A stretch of 64,000 nucleotides of DNA. Source: Bacteroidota bacterium (GTDB lineage: Bacteria; Bacteroidota; Bacteroidia; Bacteroidales; UBA5342). Below are positions 27,881-36,627 of the stretch, one piece after another. The notes under the pieces were generated by a model. The model saw only the letters and a program-made list of their open reading frames with translations. It did not search any database and had not been told where the DNA came from. How positions within the stretch are numbered: the stretch's first letter is position 1; each line of letters starts with the position of its first letter. The DNA is taken from NCBI GenBank assembly GCA_003249935.1, contig QKHT01000212.1, positions 62,001 to 126,000 of the forward strand. Direction: 5' to 3'. Position numbers and translations under genes: made by a program.

Positions 27881-28516
27881 CTCGGTGTTTGCCCAAAGAT
27901 GTAAATGCAATTATTCAGTATTGTAAACATCATTATCGGCAAAAAATTACAGAGCTAAATATCTAATGACCAGTATGTTAATCGTAATTATATTAAGTAA
28001 TAATGTATGTATGTAATGACTTTTTGCTTGCTATGGTATCAATTTACTGACAATGTTTGTATTTTTAGTTTGTTAAAATATTGTATTCCAGTTTAATATA
28101 TTGGTTATTTAAACCTAAACTACAATATGTTTATAACTACGTTTGATATTTTGCTACGGTTATATTAAATGTTAGTTTTAAAAATGATGCAGGCTTATTT
28201 TAATCGTAAATTTTCGCATTTTAACCTAAGCTTAGAGTATTATATACATTTTGTCGACTTGTAAACAAGCCAAGCTTTGTACGAATTGAATATTTAATGT
28301 AATAAGGTATTATATAATGAATTAAAAACACGAATGGATATAAAATAATTAAAAATACATTTATTCGCAATATATTTTTAATATCTGACCGGCTTATATT
28401 ACAATATTGTGCTTATAGAGCCAAATAAACAATGTAATTGTCCTTGGATCTCAGATTTGATGGTTTCATAATTTTGTTAAAAATACCAATATGGCATGTC
28501 TATTGCGTTCAATACT

Positions 28517-28641
28517 TTACAAGTGTAATTTGATGTGAGATTACAAATGTATGATAATTTACAATTGTAAATGTTACGTATGTGATTTTAATTTGGTTAG
28601 TATTGTAAAATAAGTTACATTTGCGAATATTACATTTGTTA
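28517..28641. promoter_or_regulatory. Cluster of six TTACAnnTGTAA-type sites before the HTH regulator gene
   Basis: Sites at 28517 (TTACAAGTGTAA, exact), 28541 (TTACAAATGTAT), 28559 (TTACAATTGTAA, inside a 14-bp palindrome), 28574 (TTACGTATGTGA), 28615 (TTACATTTGCGA) and 28630 (TTACATTTGTTA). The last two overlap TAnnTTTG promoter boxes. The layout suggests repeated binding of a dimeric regulator, most simply the product of the next gene acting on its own promoter. Confidence 0.65.
28592..28623 (+). promoter_or_regulatory. Promoter of the HTH regulator gene, overlapped by operator-like sites
   Basis: TTTG at 28592-28595, 20 bp, TACATTTG at 28616-28623: a textbook Bacteroidota promoter. The -7 box is itself part of dyad 28615-28626, and a second TACATTTG lies at 28631-28638. 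Confidence 0.6.
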
Positions 28642-28699
28642 TTTTATTCAACCCAAAATGCAAATGATATTTTAGTATCTACTCGTTATTTTTTGAAAT

Positions 28700-29251
28700 A
28701 TGAAAAGCAGAATAGCCGCAATTATTGAAAAGGAAGGTTTAACAGCATCTCAATTTGCTGATATCCTTGGCGTTCAACGTTCAAGTGTTTCACACATTCT
28801 TAATGGTCGTAATAATCCAAGTGTAGATTTTATTTCCAAACTTTTAGAAGCATTTCCTCTTTTAAATGCTCAATGGTTGATAACTGGTACTGGTTCAATG
28901 CATCTTGATCGTTCTGCATTAAACGAAATTCCATCACCCGTTGTAAATAAACGCGAGCCAAACTTACTTTCATTATTTGATACACCTAAAGATAGCGAGA
29001 AAATTGAAAGAGCGAGTGTGATCCAACCAACCAATACATCAAAGGCTGTTGTTGAACCTATAATGGCCGGAGAGCAAGCAATGACAGAAGATTCTGAAGA
29101 ACCAGATCGCGCCTCACAAGGTACTTCTGAACAAGAAAATATGCCCGGTATTAAGTATAAGTTCAATGATAACCCTCGTCCGGTTCATAGAAAGATTATG
29201 CGAATAATTGTGTTTTATGATGACCATAGTTTCGAGGAGTTAACGCCTTAA
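28700..29251 (+). CDS. XRE-type HTH transcriptional regulator
   Basis: A 183-residue protein. Residues 1-60 form a lambda-repressor-like HTH (LTASQFADILGVQRSSVSHI, then LNGRNNPSVDFISKLLEAFP). The middle is long, acidic and probably disordered. The end has a short conserved-looking strand, RIIVFYDDHSFEELTP. No peptidase or ligand domain is seen, so it is not a LexA/CI-type repressor. It is preceded by 1.1 kb of non-coding DNA rich in TTACAnnTGTAA dyads, suggesting autoregulation. Target genes unknown. Confidence 0.85.
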   Translation: MKSRIAAIIEKEGLTASQFADILGVQRSSVSHILNGRNNPSVDFISKLLEAFPLLNAQWLITGTGSMHLDRSALNEIPSPVVNKREPNLLSLFDTPKDSEKIERASVIQPTNTSKAVVEPIMAGEQAMTEDSEEPDRASQGTSEQENMPGIKYKFNDNPRPVHRKIMRIIVFYDDHSFEELTP

Positions 29252-29275
29252 AGATGTTATATTTCGCTTTACTGA

Positions 29276-29306
29276 TTTAATTAGCCAATGTTTTTTTGTA
29301 ATTTTG
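29276..29306 (+). promoter_or_regulatory. Promoter of pyrK-pyrD
   Basis: TTTA at 29276-29279, 19 bp, TAATTTTG at 29299-29306 followed by C, a perfect -7 box; the start codon is 18 bp further. Confidence 0.55.
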
Positions 29307-29323
29307 CGCCCAAAATGCATTAA

Positions 29324-30115
29324 ATGGCAAAAAAATTAGTACTTGATTTTAAGGTGAGCGAAAACAGACGCTTAAATTCTGAATATGTGGTTTTAACGGT
29401 AAAAACTGATGAGGAAATTCCGTCGATTACTGCAGGTCAGTTTGCTGAAATAAAAGTTGATGGAAATGCAGATGTCTTTTTACGGCGTCCATTTTCGATT
29501 CAAGATGTCGATTATAATAACAATTCTTTAAAATTTCTGATACAGTCCGTAGGAAAAGGTACCGAAACTTTGTGCAACTTAAGTGTTGGTTCAACTTTAA
29601 ATATTCTTTTTCCTTTAGGTAACCGTGGTTTTTCCATTGCTCCTAAAGAATCAAGGGTACTATTAATTGGTGGTGGTTGTGGTATCGCTCCCTTAATGTT
29701 GTTAGGCAAGCAACTTTTAGCTGCTGGTGTTAAACCCGAATTTTTACTTGGGGCCAGAGATATTTCAGCATTGACACAAACGGAAGAATATGAAGCAATT
29801 GGTAAGACTTATTACACAACAGTAGATGGTTCAAAAGGAACAAAGGGATTTGTAATTCATCACCCGGTTTTATGGGATGAATCGAACCAATTTGATATGA
29901 TTTATACATGCGGACCTGATGCTATGATGAAAGCAGTAGCCAAATATGCCGCCAAAAGAAATATTGAATGCGAAGCTTCTCTAGAAAATACGATGGCCTG
30001 TGGCTTTGGCGTTTGTTTATGCTGTGTGACTGAATCAGTAAAAGGCCATGTGTGTGTGTGTACTGAAGGGCCGGTATTTAATATAAAAGACTTAAAATGG
30101 CAGATCTCAGAATAA
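29324..30115 (+). CDS. pyrK: Dihydroorotate dehydrogenase B, electron transfer subunit
   Basis: A 263-residue ferredoxin-reductase-like protein carrying FAD and a [2Fe-2S] cluster. It links PyrD to NAD+. FAD-binding is seen at [15 protein letters not shown]-binding at [13 protein letters not shown], and the cluster ligands are Cys226, Cys231, Cys234 and Cys246, the C-x4-C-x2-C-x11-C pattern of PyrK. It overlaps pyrD by 19 bp. Confidence 0.93.
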   Translation: MAKKLVLDFKVSENRRLNSEYVVLTVKTDEEIPSITAGQFAEIKVDGNADVFLRRPFSIQDVDYNNNSLKFLIQSVGKGTETLCNLSVGSTLNILFPLGNRGFSIAPKESRVLLIGGGCGIAPLMLLGKQLLAAGVKPEFLLGARDISALTQTEEYEAIGKTYYTTVDGSKGTKGFVIHHPVLWDESNQFDMIYTCGPDAMMKAVAKYAAKRNIECEASLENTMACGFGVCLCCVTESVKGHVCVCTEGPVFNIKDLKWQISE

Positions 30116-31008
30116 AAATTAAAAATCTGGAGTTTAAAAATCCGGTTATGACCGCCTCGGGGACATATGGGTTTGGAGAAGAGTTTGAAGATTACTATAA
30201 TCCGGGTATTTTGGGTGGAATATTCGTTAAAGGAACCACTTTAGAGCCTCGTCAGGGAAATAAATATCCGAGAATGGCCGAAACGCCGTCGGGCATGTTG
30301 AATGCCGTAGGGTTGCAGAATAAAGGAGTGGATTTTATACTAGAAAATACTTATCCAAGAATTAAAAAGTATGATACCAATATCTTTATTAATGTTTCGG
30401 GCTCAAAAGTAGAGGATTATGTAATTGTAACTGAAAAAATAAATGAAATTAAGTCAATACCGGGCATTGAGTTGAATATAAGCTGCCCTAATGTAAAGGA
30501 AGGAGGAATGGCATTTGGTACTTCCTGTCCATCGGCTGCCGCAGTAGTAAAAGCGGTGAGAAAAGTTTATGATGGGATGTTGATTGTTAAACTTTCGCCT
30601 AATGTGACTGATATTACCGAAATCGCACGTGTTTGTGAAGCCGAAGGAGCCGACGGCATTTCATTAATAAATACATTGCTTGGCATGGCAATAAATGCAC
30701 AAAAACGAAAACCCATATTATCGACTGTAACGGGCGGACTCTCCGGTCCTGCTGTAAAGCCGGTGGCTTTGCGTATGGTGTGGCAAGTATACAATGCCGT
30801 AAAAATACCTATTATTGGCATGGGTGGAATTATGAATGCCACAGATGCCATAGAATTTATTCTGGCAGGTGCGACAGGTGTTCAGGTTGGAACCGCCAAT
30901 TTTATTGATCCAATGGTGTGTCCTAAAATAATCGAGGGCATCAACAATTATCTCGAACGTCATGGTTTTAAATCGGTCACTGAAATAATTGGCGCATTAG
31001 AATATTAA
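30097..31008 (+). CDS. pyrD: Dihydroorotate dehydrogenase B, catalytic subunit
   Basis: A 303-residue class 1B enzyme of UMP synthesis. FMN barrel motifs: [17 protein letters not shown] at the N-terminus, [13 protein letters not shown], the active-site loop [12 protein letters not shown] (Cys as base, class 1), and the phosphate-binding [14 protein letters not shown] and GVQVGTANF. Pairing with PyrK confirms the NAD-linked type. Translationally coupled to pyrK. Confidence 0.95.
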   Translation: MADLRIKIKNLEFKNPVMTASGTYGFGEEFEDYYNPGILGGIFVKGTTLEPRQGNKYPRMAETPSGMLNAVGLQNKGVDFILENTYPRIKKYDTNIFINVSGSKVEDYVIVTEKINEIKSIPGIELNISCPNVKEGGMAFGTSCPSAAAVVKAVRKVYDGMLIVKLSPNVTDITEIARVCEAEGADGISLINTLLGMAINAQKRKPILSTVTGGLSGPAVKPVALRMVWQVYNAVKIPIIGMGGIMNATDAIEFILAGATGVQVGTANFIDPMVCPKIIEGINNYLERHGFKSVTEIIGALEY

Positions 31009-31021
31009 AAGCATAAAAAAA

Positions 31022-31046
31022 GGGAGGCTCGAAAGCTTCCCTTTTT
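31022..31046. terminator. Bidirectional terminator between pyrD and the AsmA gene
   Basis: GGGAGGCT / AGCTTCCC stem (one G-T pair) with a 4-base loop, A-run before and T-run after; serves both converging genes. Confidence 0.8.
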
Positions 31047-31064
31047 AATTTTATTTTCAGTTGT

Positions 31065-33512
31065 TTATTTCCCAAATAAACCTTTTAATAGTTTTTCCTT
31101 TGCTGCTTTTCCTATTTCTTTGGCTGCTTGCGATGCATCGATTCCAACCTCAGGTTTCTTGATATTGCCTTTAATTGTAATTGCAATTGGAACCGGAGTG
31201 CTTCCGCCTGTAATATTAGAGATGAACCCCGAAACATCTTTGCCAAGTTCCGACGATTCAACTTGTGTTTTTAACACATAATTCATTTGATTTTCAAGTG
31301 TATGATAGCCCGAAAAATTAACGAATCGGTCGCCGATTTTAAAATCAAAAGGTTCAATACTAAATTTTCCATCTTCTATTTTAAATTTTACGTTTAGAGG
31401 TCCTGTAGCCAAATCATCACTATTAGAGCTCTTTTTCAGGTACTTAACAAATTTTGAAATTGTGGCATCTGATTGAACCGTTAATCCGGTTGAAGTAATT
31501 GTACCGTTGCTAAGTATGGAGTTTAGTTTCGGGTTTGAATATCGATCCATTTTTCCATAATAATTAAGTTGAGTTGATAAACGACCACTGGCCTTCCTAG
31601 TAATTGGAATAATCTTTTGGATAGAAGGAAATGCGACAACCGTTTTCACTAAATCAATGTTTTGAACCATCAAATCTAATTTTGTAAAAATATTGTTTGA
31701 ATCTTTAGTATTGTATAAACCTGAAACGGCAATCGAACCATCCAACAGGTTCATACTTAATTGTTTTAATACAACCTCATTTTTGGTAACGCCAATATTA
31801 CCAATTATGTTCGAAATGGTAAGGCTGTCGTCGATGAGTTTATTTATTTTGGATGAGAAGTTAATATTCAGATTCTGAGGAATTAAAACTGCGGCAGAAT
31901 CGGTTGTTGTATTTTCCTCTGTGGTAGTCGGTTGCGGCATCAAATCAGCGATATTCATTTGATCAGAAACATGATTGAGTTGCCCCTTTAATACACCTTT
32001 ATTAAGTGCAAAAAGTATGTAATTTTCCAGAAATCCATTCAACAGAAAATCTGAAGTACCGATTTCTATTTTCGTATCGCTTAGTTTAATTTTTGCCGGA
32101 TCGAATGTCATGTCACCTTTGGGTATGTGAATTCCTTTGGGATACAAGTTGTTAGTAAACATGAAATTTTTAAGTGTCAATTGGCCTGACGCATAAAAAT
32201 CCTGATATTTGGCTTGTTCTAATGCCGAAATTCTTCCCTTCATAGCCAATTCGGCCTGAATCAATCCGTTAATGTCCATCGAATCAAGGTGTATGGCATT
32301 TTTTAAAGTAGCAAAATCGATTTTAGTCTTAAGGTTGCCATATATGAACATGTCTGTTATAATATCCGAAAAGTGCCATGAAGAATTGATTGGATTACTC
32401 GCAATTGAAGCACTGATGTTATTTACATCTATTTTCAACGCATTAATATTACTATCATTAGGTAGCGTTATTCGTGTGTCAATTTCGATATTGTTTACCG
32501 ATTCGGGTAAGTCGCTATACTTTAAGTATCCCTTTTCAAGTTTCATTGTGAAGTCAATCCCGGGTAAATGGTTTTCATCTTTGTATGAACCGTTTATCTT
32601 AGCGTTCAAAGTAAGGGTTCCTTTTGCATCCACCTTGTCGAGCATATATTCCTTCGAAAGTTTTGCGGGAAACATCGTTAATAGAGCCTTCATGTCAGAT
32701 GCTGGTGATGAAATCTCCCAATTAAAATCCATCGATTGATCATTAAGTTTAAGGTTACCCAAAAGGTTAAATATGAATCCGTTAACCGACAATGAATTAT
32801 CCTTAAATGTATAGAGCGATTTTTCGAAATCGCATTCGATTATGCCTTTAAATCCAGCACCAAGATTTTCGAGATAGGATGTACTATCCATTCTTAGAAA
32901 GTTTGATGGAAAATTTGAAGCGATTTCGAGATTCGTTGTTTTTGCCGAAAAATCGCCTTTAAGGTCAACAGAAATATGATGTGTCGAAAAATAGATCTTT
33001 GAAGAGTCATCGAAATAATTCATCGTTCCGTTGCTTATTTTAAACTGGTTTAGGGTAATTTTAAAATCCGAAGCAGTATTTTGTTCAGCAACAGGTTTTT
33101 CATCGGTACTTTCCGGTACAATCAAATAATTTACCCTTCCTAAAGAATCCGTAAGAATATTGATTAATGGATTTTCAATTTCGATGCGAGGAATTTCAAT
33201 TTGACCAGAAAAGATAACTTTTGAGAGAACCATAGAAAGACTCGCTTTTGATGCAAATATCAGTGTATCACCTTCAAAAGGGTACTTCCCTGTAACAACA
33301 AAATTTTTTAGGTCGAAACTTAGGTTGGGAAAATTTCGAAATAATGAAATCGACGTTTGACCATATGCCACATGGGCATTTACCTGTTCATTTAAAGTTT
33401 CCTTTACCACCTTTTCTATTTTTCCTTTAAAAATAAAGGGCAATAATGCAACAATCAATAATAGGCTGGCAATGCCAAAGGCCACATACTTAACTACTTT
33501 ATTTACTTTCAT
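31065..33512 (-). CDS. AsmA family protein
   Basis: An 815-residue protein anchored by one N-terminal membrane helix (VAFGIASLLLIVALLPFIF) with a long periplasmic beta-rich body. The AsmA-type N-domain is followed by a repeating beta-strand region and a C-terminal AsmA-like segment (NSILSNGTITSTGLTVQSD, then KFKIEDGKFSIEPFDFKIG). Such proteins belong to the bridge-like lipid transport group thought to move phospholipids to the outer membrane; the exact role of this paralogue is not known. Its own transcription unit. Confidence 0.87.
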   Translation of the reverse strand: MKVNKVVKYVAFGIASLLLIVALLPFIFKGKIEKVVKETLNEQVNAHVAYGQTSISLFRNFPNLSFDLKNFVVTGKYPFEGDTLIFASKASLSMVLSKVIFSGQIEIPRIEIENPLINILTDSLGRVNYLIVPESTDEKPVAEQNTASDFKITLNQFKISNGTMNYFDDSSKIYFSTHHISVDLKGDFSAKTTNLEIASNFPSNFLRMDSTSYLENLGAGFKGIIECDFEKSLYTFKDNSLSVNGFIFNLLGNLKLNDQSMDFNWEISSPASDMKALLTMFPAKLSKEYMLDKVDAKGTLTLNAKINGSYKDENHLPGIDFTMKLEKGYLKYSDLPESVNNIEIDTRITLPNDSNINALKIDVNNISASIASNPINSSWHFSDIITDMFIYGNLKTKIDFATLKNAIHLDSMDINGLIQAELAMKGRISALEQAKYQDFYASGQLTLKNFMFTNNLYPKGIHIPKGDMTFDPAKIKLSDTKIEIGTSDFLLNGFLENYILFALNKGVLKGQLNHVSDQMNIADLMPQPTTTEENTTTDSAAVLIPQNLNINFSSKINKLIDDSLTISNIIGNIGVTKNEVVLKQLSMNLLDGSIAVSGLYNTKDSNNIFTKLDLMVQNIDLVKTVVAFPSIQKIIPITRKASGRLSTQLNYYGKMDRYSNPKLNSILSNGTITSTGLTVQSDATISKFVKYLKKSSNSDDLATGPLNVKFKIEDGKFSIEPFDFKIGDRFVNFSGYHTLENQMNYVLKTQVESSELGKDVSGFISNITGGSTPVPIAITIKGNIKKPEVGIDASQAAKEIGKAAKEKLLKGLFGK

Positions 33513-33661
33513 AACACATTAAGAATATTCGTGATTTAAGCCGAAAGTTACAAATTATTATTTTGCATTCAAACATAAAATAAAATTGATTTGGAACTCA
33601 CTATGAATGAATTTATTGTGATAAATTGTGTCTGAAATATCAAATAAAACGTTGTTTAGTA

Positions 33662-33691
33662 TTGTATGAAAAGGAAAATGGTGTATCTTTG
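33662..33691 (+). promoter_or_regulatory. Promoter of the tRNA-Arg pair
   Basis: TTG at 33662-33664, 19 bp, TATCTTTG at 33684-33691. Transcription would start about 12 bp before the first tRNA. Confidence 0.7.
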
Positions 33692-33708
33692 CACTCGCAA
33701 AAGCAGAA

Positions 33709-33782
33709 GGACTCGTAGCTTAATTGGATAGAGCTTCTGACTACGGATCAGAGGGTTGGGGGTTCGACTCCCTCCGAGTTCA
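33709..33782 (+). tRNA. tRNA-Arg (anticodon ACG), copy 1
   Basis: A 74-base cloverleaf: acceptor GGACTCG / CGAGTTC with discriminator A, D-arm AGCTTAATTGGATAGAGC, anticodon stem TCTGA / TCAGA around loop CTACGGA (anticodon ACG, read as ICG for CGN codons), T-arm with GGTTCGACTCC. No CCA is encoded. Confidence 0.95.
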
Positions 33783-33825
33783 CAAAATCACTTTTTTGTG
33801 ACGAAAATTTTAGCTTTTGCAAACC

Positions 33826-33899
33826 GGACTCGTAGCTTAATTGGATAGAGCTTCTGACTACGGATCAGAGGGTTGGGGGTTCGACTCCCTCCGAGTTCA
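33826..33899 (+). tRNA. tRNA-Arg (anticodon ACG), copy 2
   Basis: Identical to copy 1 over all 74 bases, 43 bp downstream and without its own recognisable promoter, so probably processed from one transcript. The spacer is AT-rich and contains a small CACTTTTTTGTG-like dyad. Confidence 0.95.
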
Positions 33900-33900
33900 C

Positions 33901-33931
33901 AAAAAAAGCCGCTTTTTAAGCGGCTTTTTTT
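33901..33931. terminator. Terminator after the tRNA pair, shared with the trx-trxB fusion gene
   Basis: GCCGCTT / AAGCGGC stem flanked by an A7 run and a T7 run, so it is able to end transcripts from both sides. Confidence 0.85.
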
Positions 33932-33950
33932 GTGAATAATAGTCTTATAA

Positions 33951-35222
33951 TCAATTATCTAACTCTCTTGTTATGGAAATTGCTGCAATAGTCCCATCGG
34001 CAATAGCCGTAGTAATTTGTCGATATTTTTTACTTGTTACGTCACCCACGGCATACACATCTTTGATGCTGGTTCTTTTATCTTCATCGGTTATAATATA
34101 GCCCCATTGGTCGAGTTCCAAATTATTTTTGAATAGATCGATATTGGGCTTCAATCCAATAAACACAAAAACACCATCGCCCGAAAGTTTAAAAGTATCT
34201 TTTGTTTTTAAGTTTTGAACTTCGACAATCATTCTGTTTCCGTCTTTAATGAAAGCACGAGGTTCATGTTCAAAAAGAAACGAAAATTTTGGATTCGATA
34301 ATATTTTCTCCTGAGCTTGCTTATTGGCCTGGAACTTGTCAAATTGATGAATCATAAACACTTTTGATGCAAATTTTGATATGAAATCGGCTTCTTCAAC
34401 AGCCGAATTTCCTCCTCCAATTACAATTACCTCCTTGTCTGCAAAGTACTTCGCATCGCAAGTTGCACAGTATGAAATGCCCTGACCTTTAAATTCAAGT
34501 TCGCCCGGAATGCCAATTCTGTTAGGCGAAGTTCCTGTGGCAATAATTATTTTTTTTGCTTTTATTGTTTCAAATTCGTCGATAGTAATTTCTTTGGTTT
34601 CAAGATTGACCTTAGTAACATCTACTGCCACTTTATAGGTGGTTCCACATTTTTTAGTTTGCTCCGACATATTATGCGACAACAAATAGCCTGGCTGCGG
34701 TTCAATAAACCCCGGATAATTAGACACCTGATGCGTTGTTGAAACATTTCCGCCGGGCAAATTTATATCAATTAATGTGGCATCAATTTTCGCTTGACAT
34801 AGATATAAACCCGCTGTTAATCCGCCCGGTCCGGCACCTAATATCGCCACATCGGTTTCAGTTACAATGGGTTCAATTCCTGAAAGTAAAGAATTTAACC
34901 GATCTTTTCCCAATATCAGTTTCAAAGTTCTTATTATTTCAGACCTTTTAATTCCGCCGGATAAACGTTGGGCTATTTCTTCGCCATTTTTATAAAATAA
35001 TAATGTTGGTGATGATTTTACATTGAGTTTTTCAGCCAAATCACGATTGCCTTGCCGGTAAATCTTTACTATATGTACCTCATTGCCAACAAGTTTTTCA
35101 ATGCTTTCGAGTTTTGGAGCCAATGCTTCGCAAGGCGGACATTCAGTTGAAAAAAAATCAACAATTACGATTTCATTGCTGCGTAATTCGTTATCAAACT
35201 CATTTGTATTTATTTCCTTCAT
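33951..35222 (-). CDS. Thioredoxin-thioredoxin reductase fusion protein
   Basis: A 423-residue two-part protein. Residues 1-105 are a thioredoxin with active site Cys28-Pro-Pro-Cys31 (STECPPCEAL; CPPC instead of the common CGPC). Residues 122-423 are a low-molecular-weight thioredoxin reductase: FAD motif ILGAGPGGLTAG, redox pair Cys252/Cys255 (YCATCDAKYF), NADPH motif VIGGGNSAVEEADF and a C-terminal AVGDVTSKKYRQ. The thioredoxin comes first, the reverse of the reductase-first fusion of Mycobacterium leprae. It is the last gene of the ArsM-peptide-radical SAM cassette, 6 bp after the maturase gene, and probably supplies dithiol reduction to that system. Confidence 0.93.
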   Translation of the reverse strand: MKEINTNEFDNELRSNEIVIVDFFSTECPPCEALAPKLESIEKLVGNEVHIVKIYRQGNRDLAEKLNVKSSPTLLFYKNGEEIAQRLSGGIKRSEIIRTLKLILGKDRLNSLLSGIEPIVTETDVAILGAGPGGLTAGLYLCQAKIDATLIDINLPGGNVSTTHQVSNYPGFIEPQPGYLLSHNMSEQTKKCGTTYKVAVDVTKVNLETKEITIDEFETIKAKKIIIATGTSPNRIGIPGELEFKGQGISYCATCDAKYFADKEVIVIGGGNSAVEEADFISKFASKVFMIHQFDKFQANKQAQEKILSNPKFSFLFEHEPRAFIKDGNRMIVEVQNLKTKDTFKLSGDGVFVFIGLKPNIDLFKNNLELDQWGYIITDEDKRTSIKDVYAVGDVTSKKYRQITTAIADGTIAAISITRELDN

Positions 35223-35228
35223 AATGTG

Positions 35229-36533
35229 TTATATTGATTCGTTAAAATAGTGAGATACACCAAGGCTTAGTAGTTCAGGAATCGGACGACAGTCTGGCTG
35301 GTGAATGTTCCCGTTATAATTTTTTGCCATTGATGCACATCCGCCGCCACACAATAAACTGTAATTACATGATTTACATTTACTTATAGATAAAATATCC
35401 CGAGATTTCCAATCTTCAATTGCCGTAATATTATGTGTGACTTCAGGATAGAAAGTACCCAATTCTTCACCTTCTTTTCCTACCGTTGCTGTGCACGAAT
35501 AAATATTACCTTTAAAATCAAAGGCCCATTCGGTTTTTGTGCCTGTGCATGCATCAAAAAGTGGGGTAGGCACTTCACCATTTTCATACAAAAATCGCGA
35601 AATGGAAAATGCTGGCTGATGAAATTCCGAAATTTCGGGATGTTGTTGCAAAAGTTCGAAAATATCCGAATACAATTCAAGTCGCGAATAAAGTTTTCCT
35701 CTATCTGTTTGGCAATCATGTAGTTCGTAGTTCCTGCCAAGTTGTGTTTTAAAACTCTTCGATTTTGTCCATCCTTTTTCTATTGCATATTTTGCTAAAT
35801 CGGGTAGATTACCGATATTTTCTTTGTCGATAACCATTCGAAGATTTACCGGAATCTTATTCTCAATCAGCAGGTCTATGCCTTCAACTATTTTATCGAA
35901 TGTAGATTGTCCACCCTTTAAAAATCGTCGTGTATCATGAAATTGTTTCGTACCATCTAAGGTCACTTGTATTTCTCGGATGTTCGGTGAAATTAAAATG
36001 TCAATATATGAGGAAATATTATATCCGTTTGTAACAATTGCGATGTCGAGGGTTCGTTTTTGAGCCTCGCCAATAATATTTGATATTAATTCTTTTTGTT
36101 TGGTTGAACCTAAAAGGGGTTCGCCCCCGAAAATGGTAATATATTTTTTACGAAGGCTAAATTTGGTATCGATATAATTAAAAAATGCCTGTATTATACC
36201 TTCGCTTAATTCCTCTTTTGCTGGTTCATAACTTGATTGATAACAATATGAACAAGCAAAGTTGCAGTTGTAGTTTGTAACAAAAAATATTTGGACTTCA
36301 TCTGATTCACGATCGTCGATAAATTTCAGATAGGCTTTTGTAAAGGCTTTTTTTTCGTCCGATTCGTTAACAATATACCCTTTTTCAACAAGCTCGGGAG
36401 AACTTCCGCCTTCGGTAAACAATCGATAGTCTTTGGCATCCAGAATATCGGCACTGCCATATAACGGGTTTACTATAAAATACTTATCCGAATTCGAAAT
36501 TTTGGTAACAACATTGTATGATGACTGTTTCAT
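35229..36533 (-). CDS. Radical SAM/SPASM protein, probable peptide maturase
   Basis: A 434-residue enzyme. The radical SAM cluster motif is Cys90-x3-Cys94-x2-Cys97 (NCNFACSYCYQ), followed by GGEPLL and a TIM-barrel core. The C-terminal SPASM domain has the full seven-cysteine set: Cys329, Cys347 (GNIYSC), then Cys386, Cys389, Cys395, Cys399 and Cys415, binding two auxiliary clusters. The first 80 residues resemble the peptide-recognition region of RiPP maturases. Directly upstream lies a 31-residue cysteine-containing peptide gene, the likely substrate. It does not look like ArsS, the arsenosugar radical SAM enzyme, which lacks a SPASM domain. The modification cannot be predicted from sequence. 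Confidence 0.85.
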   Translation of the reverse strand: MKQSSYNVVTKISNSDKYFIVNPLYGSADILDAKDYRLFTEGGSSPELVEKGYIVNESDEKKAFTKAYLKFIDDRESDEVQIFFVTNYNCNFACSYCYQSSYEPAKEELSEGIIQAFFNYIDTKFSLRKKYITIFGGEPLLGSTKQKELISNIIGEAQKRTLDIAIVTNGYNISSYIDILISPNIREIQVTLDGTKQFHDTRRFLKGGQSTFDKIVEGIDLLIENKIPVNLRMVIDKENIGNLPDLAKYAIEKGWTKSKSFKTQLGRNYELHDCQTDRGKLYSRLELYSDIFELLQQHPEISEFHQPAFSISRFLYENGEVPTPLFDACTGTKTEWAFDFKGNIYSCTATVGKEGEELGTFYPEVTHNITAIEDWKSRDILSISKCKSCNYSLLCGGGCASMAKNYNGNIHQPDCRPIPELLSLGVSHYFNESI

Positions 36534-36579
36534 CTTATCTTTAATATTTCTTTTTGTGTTTGAGAGCTGTTAATTGCAT

Positions 36580-36627
36580 AAAAAAAGGCCGGATGCCTTT
36601 TTTTACGACTTAGTCGTGGCATCCGGC
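36580..36627 (-). terminator. Partial terminator/attenuator between the small peptide and the radical SAM gene
   Basis: On the minus strand, GCCGGATGCC pairs with GGCATCCGGC, enclosing a smaller ACGAC/GTCGT hairpin and an A-run, and is followed by T7. The left arm overlaps the last codons and stop of the peptide gene. It would let the peptide and methyltransferase be made in excess over the maturase, as is common for RiPP precursors. Confidence 0.8.

Larger units (their letters stand above)
27711..28516. other. Long AT-rich non-coding region with scattered TTACAnnTGTAA dyads
   Basis: No credible gene is seen in either strand. The left part holds three exact 12-bp dyads (27740-27751, 27784-27795, 27869-27880) plus half sites such as TATGTAAA and GATGTAAA. 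The stretch 27900-28500 shows no clear hairpin, tRNA or conserved RNA. It could be regulatory DNA, an unrecognised small RNA, or a decayed gene. Confidence 0.5.

Noticed and set aside
27740-28641. CRISPR array or replication origin repeats
   Set aside because: The repeats are short 12-bp palindromes at irregular spacing, without spacers of constant length, DnaA-box sequence or cas/dnaA genes.
28700-29251. Prophage repressor
   Set aside because: No LexA/CI peptidase domain, no integrase, no structural phage genes or attachment repeats in the flanks.
35229-36533. ArsS-type arsenosugar radical SAM enzyme
   Set aside because: The protein has a complete SPASM domain and the N-terminal build of peptide maturases, which ArsS lacks.
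36534-36580. 12-codon frame starting right after the T-run before the radical SAM gene
   Set aside because: Very short, rich in Lys and without any conserved-looking feature; probably only leader sequence.
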